Assembly: GCA_028682985.1 (NCBI GenBank)
Contig: JAJRAE010000203.1
Span: 1 to 6,281 of the forward strand
Reading direction: 5' to 3'
Origin: Methanobacterium sp.
GTDB lineage: Archaea; Methanobacteriota; Methanobacteria; Methanobacteriales; Methanobacteriaceae
DNA: 6,281 bases
Shown in pieces: positions 1-5,465 of this stretch. The position numbers were made by a program, and so were the translations under genes. Under the pieces are notes generated by a model. That model had not been told where the DNA came from, ran no database searches, and was given only the letters and a program-made list of their open reading frames with translations. Positions within the stretch are counted from its first letter, which is position 1. Every line of letters starts with the position of its first letter.

Positions 1-471
1 CTGGTAAAAGCTGCTGAGAAAGCTTTAGAAATGGAGAATATTAAATATGTTCTTCCTTACGTATCATCCCCAGATGAAGAAGAACTTAAAGATGCCTTTG
101 AAAAAACCCTGCTGGTAAGGGAACTCAGTAGTGAGGCGGCTGAACTGGCTGATTACTGGTTTTTTGAAACAGCTGTCCGATTGCATAGAAGAGATGAAGG
201 AAAAGCATACACCGGTTTAAAATCAGCAGATCCTGACTGGGGCCCCATTCTCCCTAAGATTAACCGGGCTATTGACACTGAAAATGTAGACGAACTGCTT
301 AATTTCCTACTTAATTTTATAAAAGAAGATATAATGATCAGATTTGAAGAATTAATATCCAGAAAGGACTATGATCAAAATGATGTAGAAGAAGCTCGTG
401 AATACATAAACGCCCGCACAGAGTTCATTAGATATTCCATCAAATTCTATAACTATGTGGAAAAAGGATAA
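1..471 (+). CDS. DUF6448 family protein, 5' end outside the window
   Basis: The reading frame is open from the first base of the window. The ten codons before the first ATG (position 31) read as a helix continuous with the rest (LVKAAEKALE), so the true start lies upstream and position 31 is an internal methionine. The visible 156 residues are soluble, highly charged and predicted mostly alpha-helical, with no signal peptide or membrane segment in the visible part. Landmarks counted from the window edge are EAFEKT-like DAFEKTLLVREL, then ADYWFFETAVRLHRRDEG followed by AYTGLK, and an acidic Asp/Glu-rich C-terminal half. This pattern matches what I recall of the DUF6448 family, whose members usually begin with a short segment containing HCDT-x-DGP just before the point where the window opens; probably only 10 to 15 residues are missing. 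The function is unknown. The assignment comes from remembered motifs, not a search. The gene ends in TAA, and no oligo-T terminator follows it. Confidence 0.68.
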   Translation: MVKAAEKALEMENIKYVLPYVSSPDEEELKDAFEKTLLVRELSSEAAELADYWFFETAVRLHRRDEGKAYTGLKSADPDWGPILPKINRAIDTENVDELLNFLLNFIKEDIMIRFEELISRKDYDQNDVEEAREYINARTEFIRYSIKFYNYVEKG

Positions 472-478
472 AAAACTT

Positions 479-505
479 TAATCATGTGATTAGATATTAA
501 ATATC
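479..505. repeat. Two abutting palindromes in the DUF6448-cupin gap
   Basis: TAATCATGTGATTA (479-492) has six-base arms around a central TG. It is followed without a gap by GATATTAAATATC (493-505), which has six-base arms around a single A. Both are perfect inverted repeats. The loops of two and one bases are too short for stable RNA hairpins, and no T-run follows, so a protein-binding operator is more likely than a terminator. They lie about 100 bases upstream of the cupin start and just upstream of its possible TATA element. In AT-rich DNA a single 12-14 base palindrome can arise by chance; two in direct contact are less expected. Confidence 0.45.
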
Positions 506-538
506 AAAAAAGAAAATTCGAATCCAAATCCAAAAGTG

Positions 539-548
539 TGATATACTA
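539..548 (+). promoter_or_regulatory. Possible TATA element for the cupin gene
   Basis: TGATATACTA is preceded by an A-rich, BRE-like tract (CCAAAAG). A start site about 25 bases downstream would fall near position 570 and give a leader of roughly 35 bases that includes the ribosome binding site at 594-599. The surrounding sequence is very AT-rich, so other TATA-like positions cannot be excluded. Confidence 0.28.
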
Positions 549-593
549 CTAGAATAATAAATTTTCATTATATTATTATTAAATAGATTAATA

Positions 594-599
594 GGTGAT
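594..599 (+). promoter_or_regulatory. Ribosome binding site of the cupin gene
   Basis: GGTGAT is complementary to the end of archaeal 16S rRNA and lies five bases before the ATG at 605. It fixes the cupin start, because no other ATG nearby in frame has a comparable site. Confidence 0.8.
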
Positions 600-604
600 T
601 ATAG

Positions 605-928
605 ATGTCAGAAGAACTTAAAGGTAAAGTATTTGGAGTTGCAGAGTTGCTGGAATACCAGGAAGGTGCGGTGGTAAGCAGGGAAATAATAAGAAAAGAT
701 ACAGGCACTGTAACTATTTTCGCATTTGATAAGGGTGAAGGCCTCAGCGAACATACTGCACCATTCGATGCAATGGTCCAGGTGATTGATGGAAAGGCCG
801 AGATAATAATCTCCGGAAAAAGCAATATAGTCAATACAGGAGAGATGATTATAATGCCTGCCAACGACCCTCATGCCTTAAATGCCCTGGAAAGATTTAA
901 AATGGTACTGACCATGATTAAATCTTAG
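605..928 (+). CDS. Small single-domain cupin protein
   Basis: A 107-residue protein made of one conserved beta-barrel cupin domain covering roughly residues 35-105. Cupin motif 1 is seen as G46 followed by EHTAPFD and ending at G63. Motif 2 is G79-x5-P85 with H90 and N93. The usual second histidine of motif 1 (HxH) is alanine (A52) and the usual glutamate is replaced by D55, so any metal site would use H50, D55 and H90 or be lost. This EHTAPFDA form is, from memory, common in short cupins of anaerobes and methanogens. There is no signal peptide or membrane segment, so the protein should be cytoplasmic. It appears monocistronic: it has its own ribosome binding site, a 133-base gap on the left, and a terminator and a converging gene on the right. 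The substrate is unknown; the family includes sugar isomerases, dioxygenases and ligand-sensing proteins, and nothing here selects among them. Confidence 0.88.
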   Translation: MSEELKGKVFGVAELLEYQEGAVVSREIIRKDTGTVTIFAFDKGEGLSEHTAPFDAMVQVIDGKAEIIISGKSNIVNTGEMIIMPANDPHALNALERFKMVLTMIKS

Positions 929-955
929 AAAAATTCCTGAAATTTATTATATTAG

Positions 956-962
956 AAAAAAA
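956..962 (-). terminator. hom: Oligo-T terminator of hom
   Basis: The A7 run here reads as T7 on the minus strand, about 50 bases beyond the hom stop codon; a T5 (996-1000) precedes it. Together with the plus-strand T-run it forms a bidirectional terminator in the 82-base convergent gap. Confidence 0.6.
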
Positions 963-980
963 TTTTTATTTTTTTTCTTT
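963..980 (+). terminator. Oligo-T terminator of the cupin gene
   Basis: T5, A, T8, C, T3 begin 34 bases after the cupin stop codon. Runs of T on the coding strand, without a required hairpin, are the known intrinsic termination signal of archaeal RNA polymerase. The position between two converging genes supports the call. Confidence 0.72.
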
Positions 981-1010
981 AATTAAATTTATTTTAAAAA
1001 TTTATAGATT

Positions 1011-2306
1011 TTAAAGAAGTCGAATAAAGACTATCTCATCTTTAACCATTTCCAGCTTTTCCATGTATTTAACTGCTTCCCTGATATTTTTCTCAGCTGC
1101 CTGGTGGGTCACCATAAATATGGGGACTGATCCTTCTTTTCCATAACCTTTCTGAGTGACCGAATCAACACTAATATTTAAATCCTTTAAAATCCCAGAG
1201 ATAGCATGTAAAACTCCTGGTTTATCATCCACAATCAACCGGAGATAATATTTAGTTTGAATATCTGAAATATCTTTTACGTGAGTCACCCTTACTTTAG
1301 CAGGACCGTATTTGACATTTTTAACTATTTTACAGTTCATACCTTCTATGATGTCAATAACATCACCCACCACTGCACTTGCTGTAGGCATCATACCTGC
1401 ACCCTGACCATACATCAAAACCGGACCCACTACATCTCCTATTAAATAAACACCATTGTATACATCGTTAATAGATGATAAAAGATGTTTTTCGTCAACC
1501 AGGGTTGGGTGAACCCTAACCTCTAATTCCCCATCAGTTATGGTGGATATGGCAAGTAATTTAATAGAGCAGCCCAGTTCTCGGGCATATTCTATATCAT
1601 CCAGGGTTATTCTGGTTATTCCTTCCACATGGAATTCTTCCTGTTTGATGTAAACACCAAATCCCAGTTTGGTCAGTATTATGAGTTTTTGAGCAGTATC
1701 ATGTCCTTCAATATCAAAGGTGGGATCTGCTTCTGCATATCCCTTCTCCTGTGCTTCCTTTAAAACTTCAGCAAAATCTCGTTGTTCATCGGCCATCTTA
1801 GTGAGAATGTAGTTAGCAGTTCCATTTATAATCCCGTATATACTTTCTATATTATTGGAAGCCAGACTTTCATTAAGGGGTTTTAGTAGAGGTATCCCAC
1901 CACCCACACTTGCTTCAAATCCAATTCTAACCCTATTTTTCTGGGCGCTAGCCATAACTTCTTCCCAATGTTTAGCAAGCAGGGCCTTATTTGCCGTTAC
2001 TACATGTTTCCCACGGGAAATTGCGGTTAATATGAAATTCAAAGCCGGTTGATAACCTCCGATAAGTTCAATTACGATGTCAATTTCTGGATCTTCCAGT
2101 ATGTCATTTACGTCTGTGGATAATATCCCGGGATCTACATTCACTCCTCGGTCGGTGGCGATGTCCAGGTCCACGATCTTCTTTAATACTACCTTTCTTC
2201 CAACTTTATCTTCAATCAGAGGCAGGTTAAGGTTAAAGTTTTCAACCACACCACTACCTATGGTTCCAAAGCCAATTAAACCTATATTTACTGCTTTATT
2301 TATCAT
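1011..2306 (-). CDS. hom: Homoserine dehydrogenase with C-terminal ACT domain
   Basis: Catalyses NAD(P)H-dependent reduction of aspartate semialdehyde to homoserine, the branch step toward threonine and methionine, in the cytoplasm. The 431 residues are the usual length for monofunctional enzymes with an ACT domain. The N-terminal Rossmann fold has G12-x-G14-x-x-G17. TANKALLAKH holds K107, equivalent to a conserved active-site lysine. NGTANYILTKM (161-171) and the signature GYAEADPTFDIEGHDTAQK (189-207) follow; by alignment to the yeast enzyme E192, D198, D203 and K207 match the substrate-binding and catalytic residues. The ACT domain starts near residue 353 (YYLRLIVDDKPGVLHAISGIL) and probably senses an end product such as threonine; that is inferred from the family. 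All key residues are intact. The start is firm because an in-frame TAA immediately precedes the ATG. A weak site (AGGAA, 2318-2322) lies upstream. No aspartokinase or threonine synthase is nearby. Confidence 0.97.
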   Translation of the reverse strand: MINKAVNIGLIGFGTIGSGVVENFNLNLPLIEDKVGRKVVLKKIVDLDIATDRGVNVDPGILSTDVNDILEDPEIDIVIELIGGYQPALNFILTAISRGKHVVTANKALLAKHWEEVMASAQKNRVRIGFEASVGGGIPLLKPLNESLASNNIESIYGIINGTANYILTKMADEQRDFAEVLKEAQEKGYAEADPTFDIEGHDTAQKLIILTKLGFGVYIKQEEFHVEGITRITLDDIEYARELGCSIKLLAISTITDGELEVRVHPTLVDEKHLLSSINDVYNGVYLIGDVVGPVLMYGQGAGMMPTASAVVGDVIDIIEGMNCKIVKNVKYGPAKVRVTHVKDISDIQTKYYLRLIVDDKPGVLHAISGILKDLNISVDSVTQKGYGKEGSVPIFMVTHQAAEKNIREAVKYMEKLEMVKDEIVFIRLL

Positions 2307-2349
2307 TTAAATCGTTATTCCTATTTTTCCCCTATTTTGCGAATTTTTT

Positions 2350-2357
2350 TATATTTT
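2350..2357 (-). promoter_or_regulatory. hom: Candidate TATA box for hom
   Basis: On the minus strand this reads AAAATATA followed by more A, preceded by CCAC. Its centre is about 47 bases from the hom ATG, which would put the transcription start near 2327 and give a leader of about 20 bases that still contains the AGGAA at 2318-2322. The geometry is what an archaeal promoter needs, but the region is AT-rich. Confidence 0.42.
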
Positions 2358-2363
2358 GTGGAT

Positions 2364-2400
2364 AATTGTTTATCTTATGAAGTGACCTTATTGAACAATT
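2364..2400. repeat. Spaced inverted repeat upstream of the hom promoter
   Basis: AATTGTT (2364-2370) and AACAATT (2394-2400) are perfect seven-base inverted arms separated by 23 bases. They sit directly upstream of the candidate hom TATA element, where an activator or repressor could bind. Seven-base arms in AT-rich DNA are weak evidence. The rest of the 169-base gap between hom and the upstream gene shows nothing recognisable apart from the TATA candidate. Confidence 0.25.
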
Positions 2401-2475
2401 TGCCTTAATATTTAGTTATTATCATTGCCCTAATTTATTAGTTTAAATGATTTTCTGTTATTTTTTCATAAAATA

Positions 2476-3492
2476 TTAGTTCTTTAATTTGATATATTCG
2501 TCCAGAGCTTCTCTGGTTGTTCCCACTACTAGTCTGTTCCTGATTTTTCCAGTCTTTTTTTCGGTTATTTTTTCCAGTTTTCCCTTAGCAACAACTATTT
2601 CCCCTTCCTTCACCTGGCCTGCGTATGTATGAGTAAGGGAGGCTATTTCATCCACCTGAAAATCAGGTCCTTCAAGTATCTTCACTCTATCAACTTCATA
2701 AACTGCCGGGTTGTCAAAGGAAGCAAGTGCATCCGTTATTGTGCACTCTATTTTGAGGATAGCCAGGGACTGGCTGATGGTTCCACCATAAACACCTTTT
2801 ATCTCATCCCATTCTCTGGTTGCTAATATATCAAATAATACACCATCAATTACTCCACGATTGCTCTTACGATTCTCATACCATTTAAACTCCTCTATTG
2901 TTAAGCTGGAATCTTTGATACGCTTAGCATATATCTTATTCCAGAATGCATTCCCTATACTTTGTAGTGGAGAATCAGGATTATTTTTCAATCGGGCGAA
3001 GGTGTTCACGGCATTTCTATGGTTTCGAAGGCCGTAGATTACAAAATCAATATCAGATTGTACAGGGTCATATAAGCCGGGGAGAATGGAGCCGGATACA
3101 CCCATATATTTATAGGGAATACCAGCTTCTTCATGGAAAAAATCAGCTACTTCCACCACTTTTAATAGTAATTCATTATCTGGATTTTCCATTATCTCCT
3201 GAAGCCTATTTTCCGGATGTAAAATAGTATCAATCTTATCTAGTGGAACCCCCATCATTATTTGACCGGAACCGTTATCAAAAAGATAATAAGGATAATT
3301 ACTGTTTATAAAGTTGTAGGCCTGTTCAGTGTCCACTTTAGAATAATGAATATTGTTTTTAGAGCGTGCACCGTTTATATCAGGAATATATCTTAAGAAT
3401 GAAAGTATTCTGTCTTCTGGATGCAGATAGCTGGTGGTGGCAAAGTATAGATCATCAACGGTGTGAATAAAATCTCTGGTCCGGGCTTTCAT
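2476..3492 (-). CDS. COG1665-type predicted nucleotidyltransferase
   Basis: A 338-residue cytoplasmic protein of the DNA polymerase beta-like (minimal) nucleotidyltransferase superfamily. The active-site signature is clear: G134-S135, then G139, then S146-D147-I-D149 followed by FVIYG. The third acidic residue is probably D216 or D221 in DGVLFDILATREWDE. An N-terminal segment of about 125 residues (YFATTSYLHPEDRILSFLRYIPD, residues 16-38) precedes the catalytic part. A beta-rich C-terminal segment (about 265-338, including EGPDFQVDEIASLTHTY and EGEIVVAKGKLEKI) follows and may be a nucleic-acid-binding barrel; that is inference. The architecture fits the archaeal COG1665 family, whose substrate I do not know. 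The ATG is chosen because the protein begins just before the conserved N-terminal block; no Shine-Dalgarno sequence precedes it, and the TATA candidate is close enough for a very short leader. It is divergent from the DUF366-queD-queE operon and upstream of hom. Confidence 0.85.
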   Translation of the reverse strand: MKARTRDFIHTVDDLYFATTSYLHPEDRILSFLRYIPDINGARSKNNIHYSKVDTEQAYNFINSNYPYYLFDNGSGQIMMGVPLDKIDTILHPENRLQEIMENPDNELLLKVVEVADFFHEEAGIPYKYMGVSGSILPGLYDPVQSDIDFVIYGLRNHRNAVNTFARLKNNPDSPLQSIGNAFWNKIYAKRIKDSSLTIEEFKWYENRKSNRGVIDGVLFDILATREWDEIKGVYGGTISQSLAILKIECTITDALASFDNPAVYEVDRVKILEGPDFQVDEIASLTHTYAGQVKEGEIVVAKGKLEKITEKKTGKIRNRLVVGTTREALDEYIKLKN

Positions 3493-3519
3493 GAATTTAA
3501 TTAAGGTGGGGCAACATTA

Positions 3520-3530
3520 TTAAATATAAT
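3520..3530 (-). promoter_or_regulatory. Candidate TATA box of the nucleotidyltransferase gene, near-leaderless
   Basis: On the minus strand this reads ATTATATTTAA, preceded by the purine-rich AGGAAACC, a plausible BRE. The centre lies about 33 bases from the ATG, so transcription should start only some 5 to 10 bases before the start codon. This agrees with the lack of any Shine-Dalgarno sequence before that ATG. Confidence 0.5.
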
Positions 3531-3586
3531 AGGTTTCCTAATAAATATCTCCTGATGAATATTAATCAAAAAAACAAGAATATCTG

Positions 3587-3598
3587 AAAAATATATTT
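3587..3598 (+). promoter_or_regulatory. Candidate TATA box of the DUF366-queD-queE operon
   Basis: AAAAATATATTT is preceded by CTG and lies in the 134-base divergent gap. Its centre is about 34 bases from the DUF366 start codon, which would give a very short leader that reaches little further than the GAGGG site at 3617-3621. A second AT-rich element (CATATAAAA, 3602-3610) is too close to the start codon to be the TATA box of this gene. Confidence 0.38.
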
Positions 3599-3626
3599 GA
3601 ACATATAAAACATTATGAGGGCTTAA

Positions 3627-4214
3627 ATGAGATATTTAAGACTTGAAGAGGATTTAATTTATGATGGGAGTCAAATTAACCCCCAATGGGCTTTTAAAGC
3701 ATTTAAAATTAAAGAATCAAATATAATTAGCTGGATTGGCCCTATGAACATTCATAAGGACAACATCGTGGATTACGAGGATTATGATAAAGAAATAAGG
3801 GGAGATGAACTCCTACACTTTATAATTGAACACTTCGATGTTCAGCCAGCTGATATAAGGCTCTGCTATCATAGACAGCGGTTATTTATCACTATAGTCC
3901 AGGATAATCTGTATAAGATGGGCATCAAAACAATGAGAAAGGGAGATGATCTTTACGTGATGGAAGATCATGGAAAATTAGGAAAATTAAGTGTCTCCAT
4001 CGCCACTGCTTCCATTAACAGTATGAAGATACATTTCGCCCTTAACATAACCAGTGAAGGAACACCGACTGATGTAGATATAACTAGCCTTAATGAATGT
4101 AAAGAAAATCTGCAAATGGAAATGATAAATAAACTGGCAGATAATATTTCAGAGAATTACATGGATGAATTAAAAGATATTGAATCGGATATTACTAAAA
4201 CAAAGGTCTTATAA
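3627..4214 (+). CDS. DUF366 family protein
   Basis: A 195-residue soluble protein that matches the archaeal DUF366 family (COG2029) in length and motifs. Conserved-looking blocks are IYDGSQINPQWAF (11-23), a stretch rich in acidic residues leading into DELLHFIIEHFD (60-71), RLCYHRQRLF (78-87), RKGDDLYV (104-111) and the core strands KLSVSIATASINSMKIHFALNI (120-141), then a helical tail. I recall that a structure from Pyrococcus places this family in the class II aminoacyl-tRNA synthetase and biotin ligase fold superfamily, but I cannot confirm this from the sequence. No catalytic function is established to my knowledge. GAGGG (3617-3621) lies five bases before the ATG. The gene heads the operon with queD and queE, 44 bases upstream of queD, which suggests a link to preQ0/archaeosine metabolism or tRNA modification; that is a guilt-by-association inference. 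Confidence 0.85.
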   Translation: MRYLRLEEDLIYDGSQINPQWAFKAFKIKESNIISWIGPMNIHKDNIVDYEDYDKEIRGDELLHFIIEHFDVQPADIRLCYHRQRLFITIVQDNLYKMGIKTMRKGDDLYVMEDHGKLGKLSVSIATASINSMKIHFALNITSEGTPTDVDITSLNECKENLQMEMINKLADNISENYMDELKDIESDITKTKVL

Positions 4215-4231
4215 CCACTAAAGCTGGAAAT

Positions 4232-4255
4232 ATGACTCTAAAAGAAGAAGGTTAA
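4232..4255 (+). other. Seven-codon ORF just before queD (doubtful)
   Basis: ATG ACT CTA followed by AAA, two GAA, GGT and TAA encodes MTLKEEG and ends three bases before the queD start, in the same frame. It contains the queD ribosome binding site. It could be a chance ATG. It also shows that queD cannot be extended further upstream in this frame. Confidence 0.15.
4247..4251 (+). promoter_or_regulatory. queD: Ribosome binding site of queD
   Basis: GAAGG lies seven bases before the ATG at 4259. An in-frame TAA lies between it and the ATG (4253-4255), so the start of queD is fixed to 4259. Confidence 0.55.
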
Positions 4256-4258
4256 CAA

Positions 4259-4741
4259 ATGAAAATAGTTATCAATGGTATTCACGCTAATTTACGGTTT
4301 TCATCAGCTCACATGATCCCCTGTCACCAGTTTTGTGGAGGAATACATGGACATTCTTACCACGTGGATGTTCAGGTTGAGGGTGAGCGCGCTGGCGAAT
4401 TTGGTTTTGTTGTTGATTTTAAAAAGGTTAAGGAATCAATGCGGGTAATATGTAAAAAACTGGATCATAAAGTACTGATTCCTTTAAAAAGCGATGAAAT
4501 TAAGTTTAAAAATACTGAAGACAATGTGGAATTTTCAATAGGTCCAAAGGAATACAGCCTACCACGCGAAGATTGCTATTTACTTCCCCTGAAATCCACT
4601 TCGGCTGAAGATCTGGCGGAATATTTTGCTCTAAAACTTTATAACTCACTTAATAGTGAAAATAACAATATAAAGAGTGTTCAGGTATGTGTTAATGAAG
4701 GAATTGGTCAGGGAGCTTATTTTGAAAAATCAGCAGAATAA
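4259..4741 (+). CDS. queD: 6-carboxytetrahydropterin synthase QueD (archaeal long form)
   Basis: Member of the 6-pyruvoyl-tetrahydropterin synthase family (T-fold). With queE directly downstream it most likely converts 7,8-dihydroneopterin triphosphate to 6-carboxy-5,6,7,8-tetrahydropterin for preQ0 synthesis. Zinc ligands are H18 (FSSAH), H30 and H32 in the C26-x3-H30-G-H32 motif, where C26 is the catalytic cysteine. L68-D69-H70 supplies the catalytic Asp-His pair, and E147 in VNEGIGQGAYFE is the pterin-anchoring glutamate. All are present. At 160 residues it is about 40 longer than typical bacterial QueD; the extra segment lies between LDHKVL and TSAEDLAEYFA (about residues 75-111). This long form is, from memory, usual in archaeal homologues. 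A biopterin-making role is unlikely because the C-x3-HGH motif and the queE neighbour both point to QueD, and methanogens use methanopterin. The stop is 11 bases from the queE start, so the two are co-transcribed. Confidence 0.92.
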   Translation: MKIVINGIHANLRFSSAHMIPCHQFCGGIHGHSYHVDVQVEGERAGEFGFVVDFKKVKESMRVICKKLDHKVLIPLKSDEIKFKNTEDNVEFSIGPKEYSLPREDCYLLPLKSTSAEDLAEYFALKLYNSLNSENNNIKSVQVCVNEGIGQGAYFEKSAE

Positions 4742-4752
4742 GGGTTAGTCCA

Positions 4753-5454
4753 ATGAAAACATATGTCAATGAGGTTTTCTCCAGTATCCAGGGGGAAGGA
4801 AGGCTTTTGGGACGCAGACAGATATTTATAAGATTTTCTGGATGCAACCTGGACTGTAACTACTGTGACACTCCTGAAAGTAAAAATCCAGAGTATGGGG
4901 AATTTTTATCTACAACTGAGCTGTCGGAAAAAGTGGATCAACTTACAACTCCTGATCTTCATTCATTATCACTCACTGGTGGTGAACCACTTTTACACGC
5001 TGATTTTATAAAGGAATTCCTGGAAATTTACCAAAAAGATTCTCTTTTAGAGACCAACGGCTCTTTACCAGCTGAATTAAAGAAGATTATATCATTAATA
5101 TGCTATGCGTCAGTTGATATTAAATTACCAGAACATACGGCCTGCCCTGATTGGAATGTTTTGATGGATCGGGAGCTGGAATCAATAAACCTATTAATTA
5201 AGGAAGGTATAAATACTTACTGTAAACTAGTTGTGTTTCCCACCACAAAGATGGACACAATAGTTTTTATAGCCTCTAAAATAGCCAAGGAGGTTTATAA
5301 CCATTCAGAACTTTCTTTAATAATTCAACCGGCAAGTCCATTGGATAAATGGGAAAATCACCAGTATAAATTATTAGAGATTTCTGAAAAAACAGGCAGA
5401 TATTTGGATGTGCTTGTTATACCCCAAATTCATAAAATTCTAAAAATAAGATAG
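4753..5454 (+). CDS. queE: 7-carboxy-7-deazaguanine synthase QueE, radical SAM
   Basis: Rearranges 6-carboxy-5,6,7,8-tetrahydropterin, the QueD product, to 7-carboxy-7-deazaguanine, using S-adenosylmethionine, a [4Fe-4S] cluster and magnesium. The 233 residues fit the family. SIQGEG (11-16) is the family N-terminal motif. The cluster motif is C31-x3-C35-x2-C38 (CNLDCNYCDT), the canonical radical SAM spacing, with T40 just after it, a position that contacts magnesium in characterised QueE. TGGEPLL (75-81) is the SAM-binding GGE motif, LETNG (99-103) and DIKLP (122-126) follow, and IQP (191-193) and PQIHK (224-228) form the C-terminal signature. There is no truncation or frameshift. The start is 11 bases after queD; a weak AGGG (4741-4744) overlaps the queD stop, so translation may be coupled. 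QueC, which finishes preQ0, is not in the window. Confidence 0.96.
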   Translation: MKTYVNEVFSSIQGEGRLLGRRQIFIRFSGCNLDCNYCDTPESKNPEYGEFLSTTELSEKVDQLTTPDLHSLSLTGGEPLLHADFIKEFLEIYQKDSLLETNGSLPAELKKIISLICYASVDIKLPEHTACPDWNVLMDRELESINLLIKEGINTYCKLVVFPTTKMDTIVFIASKIAKEVYNHSELSLIIQPASPLDKWENHQYKLLEISEKTGRYLDVLVIPQIHKILKIR

Positions 5455-5459
5455 GAGGT
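5453..5459 (+). promoter_or_regulatory. Strong ribosome binding site overlapping the queE stop
   Basis: AGGAGGT begins within the queE TAG stop codon (5452-5454) and ends six bases before the ATG of the CBS gene at 5466. It is the strongest Shine-Dalgarno sequence in the window, suggesting the CBS protein is made at a higher level than the upstream enzymes. Confidence 0.85.
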
Positions 5460-5465
5460 CCCCAA

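Noticed and set aside
31..33. ATG at 31 as the start of the first gene
   Set aside because: The frame stays open to the window edge, the codons before it continue a helix typical of the family, and no ribosome binding site precedes this ATG.
521..534. Tandem AATCCA hexamer repeated twice
   Set aside because: Two copies of a six-base unit are expected by chance in this composition, and no further copies follow.
568..874. Two minus-strand open frames across the cupin gene (98 and 88 codons)
   Set aside because: They overlap the cupin coding region, which has clear cupin motifs and its own ribosome binding site. The translations show no recognisable domain.
956..1010. AT-rich low-complexity tract as a possible replication origin or attachment site
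   Set aside because: It is only about 55 bases, sits between converging genes and is explained by bidirectional oligo-T termination. No origin repeats or integrase gene is present.
1855..2310. Plus-strand open frames inside hom
   Set aside because: They are antisense shadows of a fully supported homoserine dehydrogenase and lack convincing starts or motifs.
2629..3227. Plus-strand open frames inside the nucleotidyltransferase gene
   Set aside because: They are antisense to the GS-SDID catalytic region and have no domain or ribosome binding site of note.
3529..3540. Short inverted repeat TAGG-TTT-CCTA in the divergent promoter region
   Set aside because: Four-base arms are too short to support an operator call, though the position between divergent promoters is suggestive.
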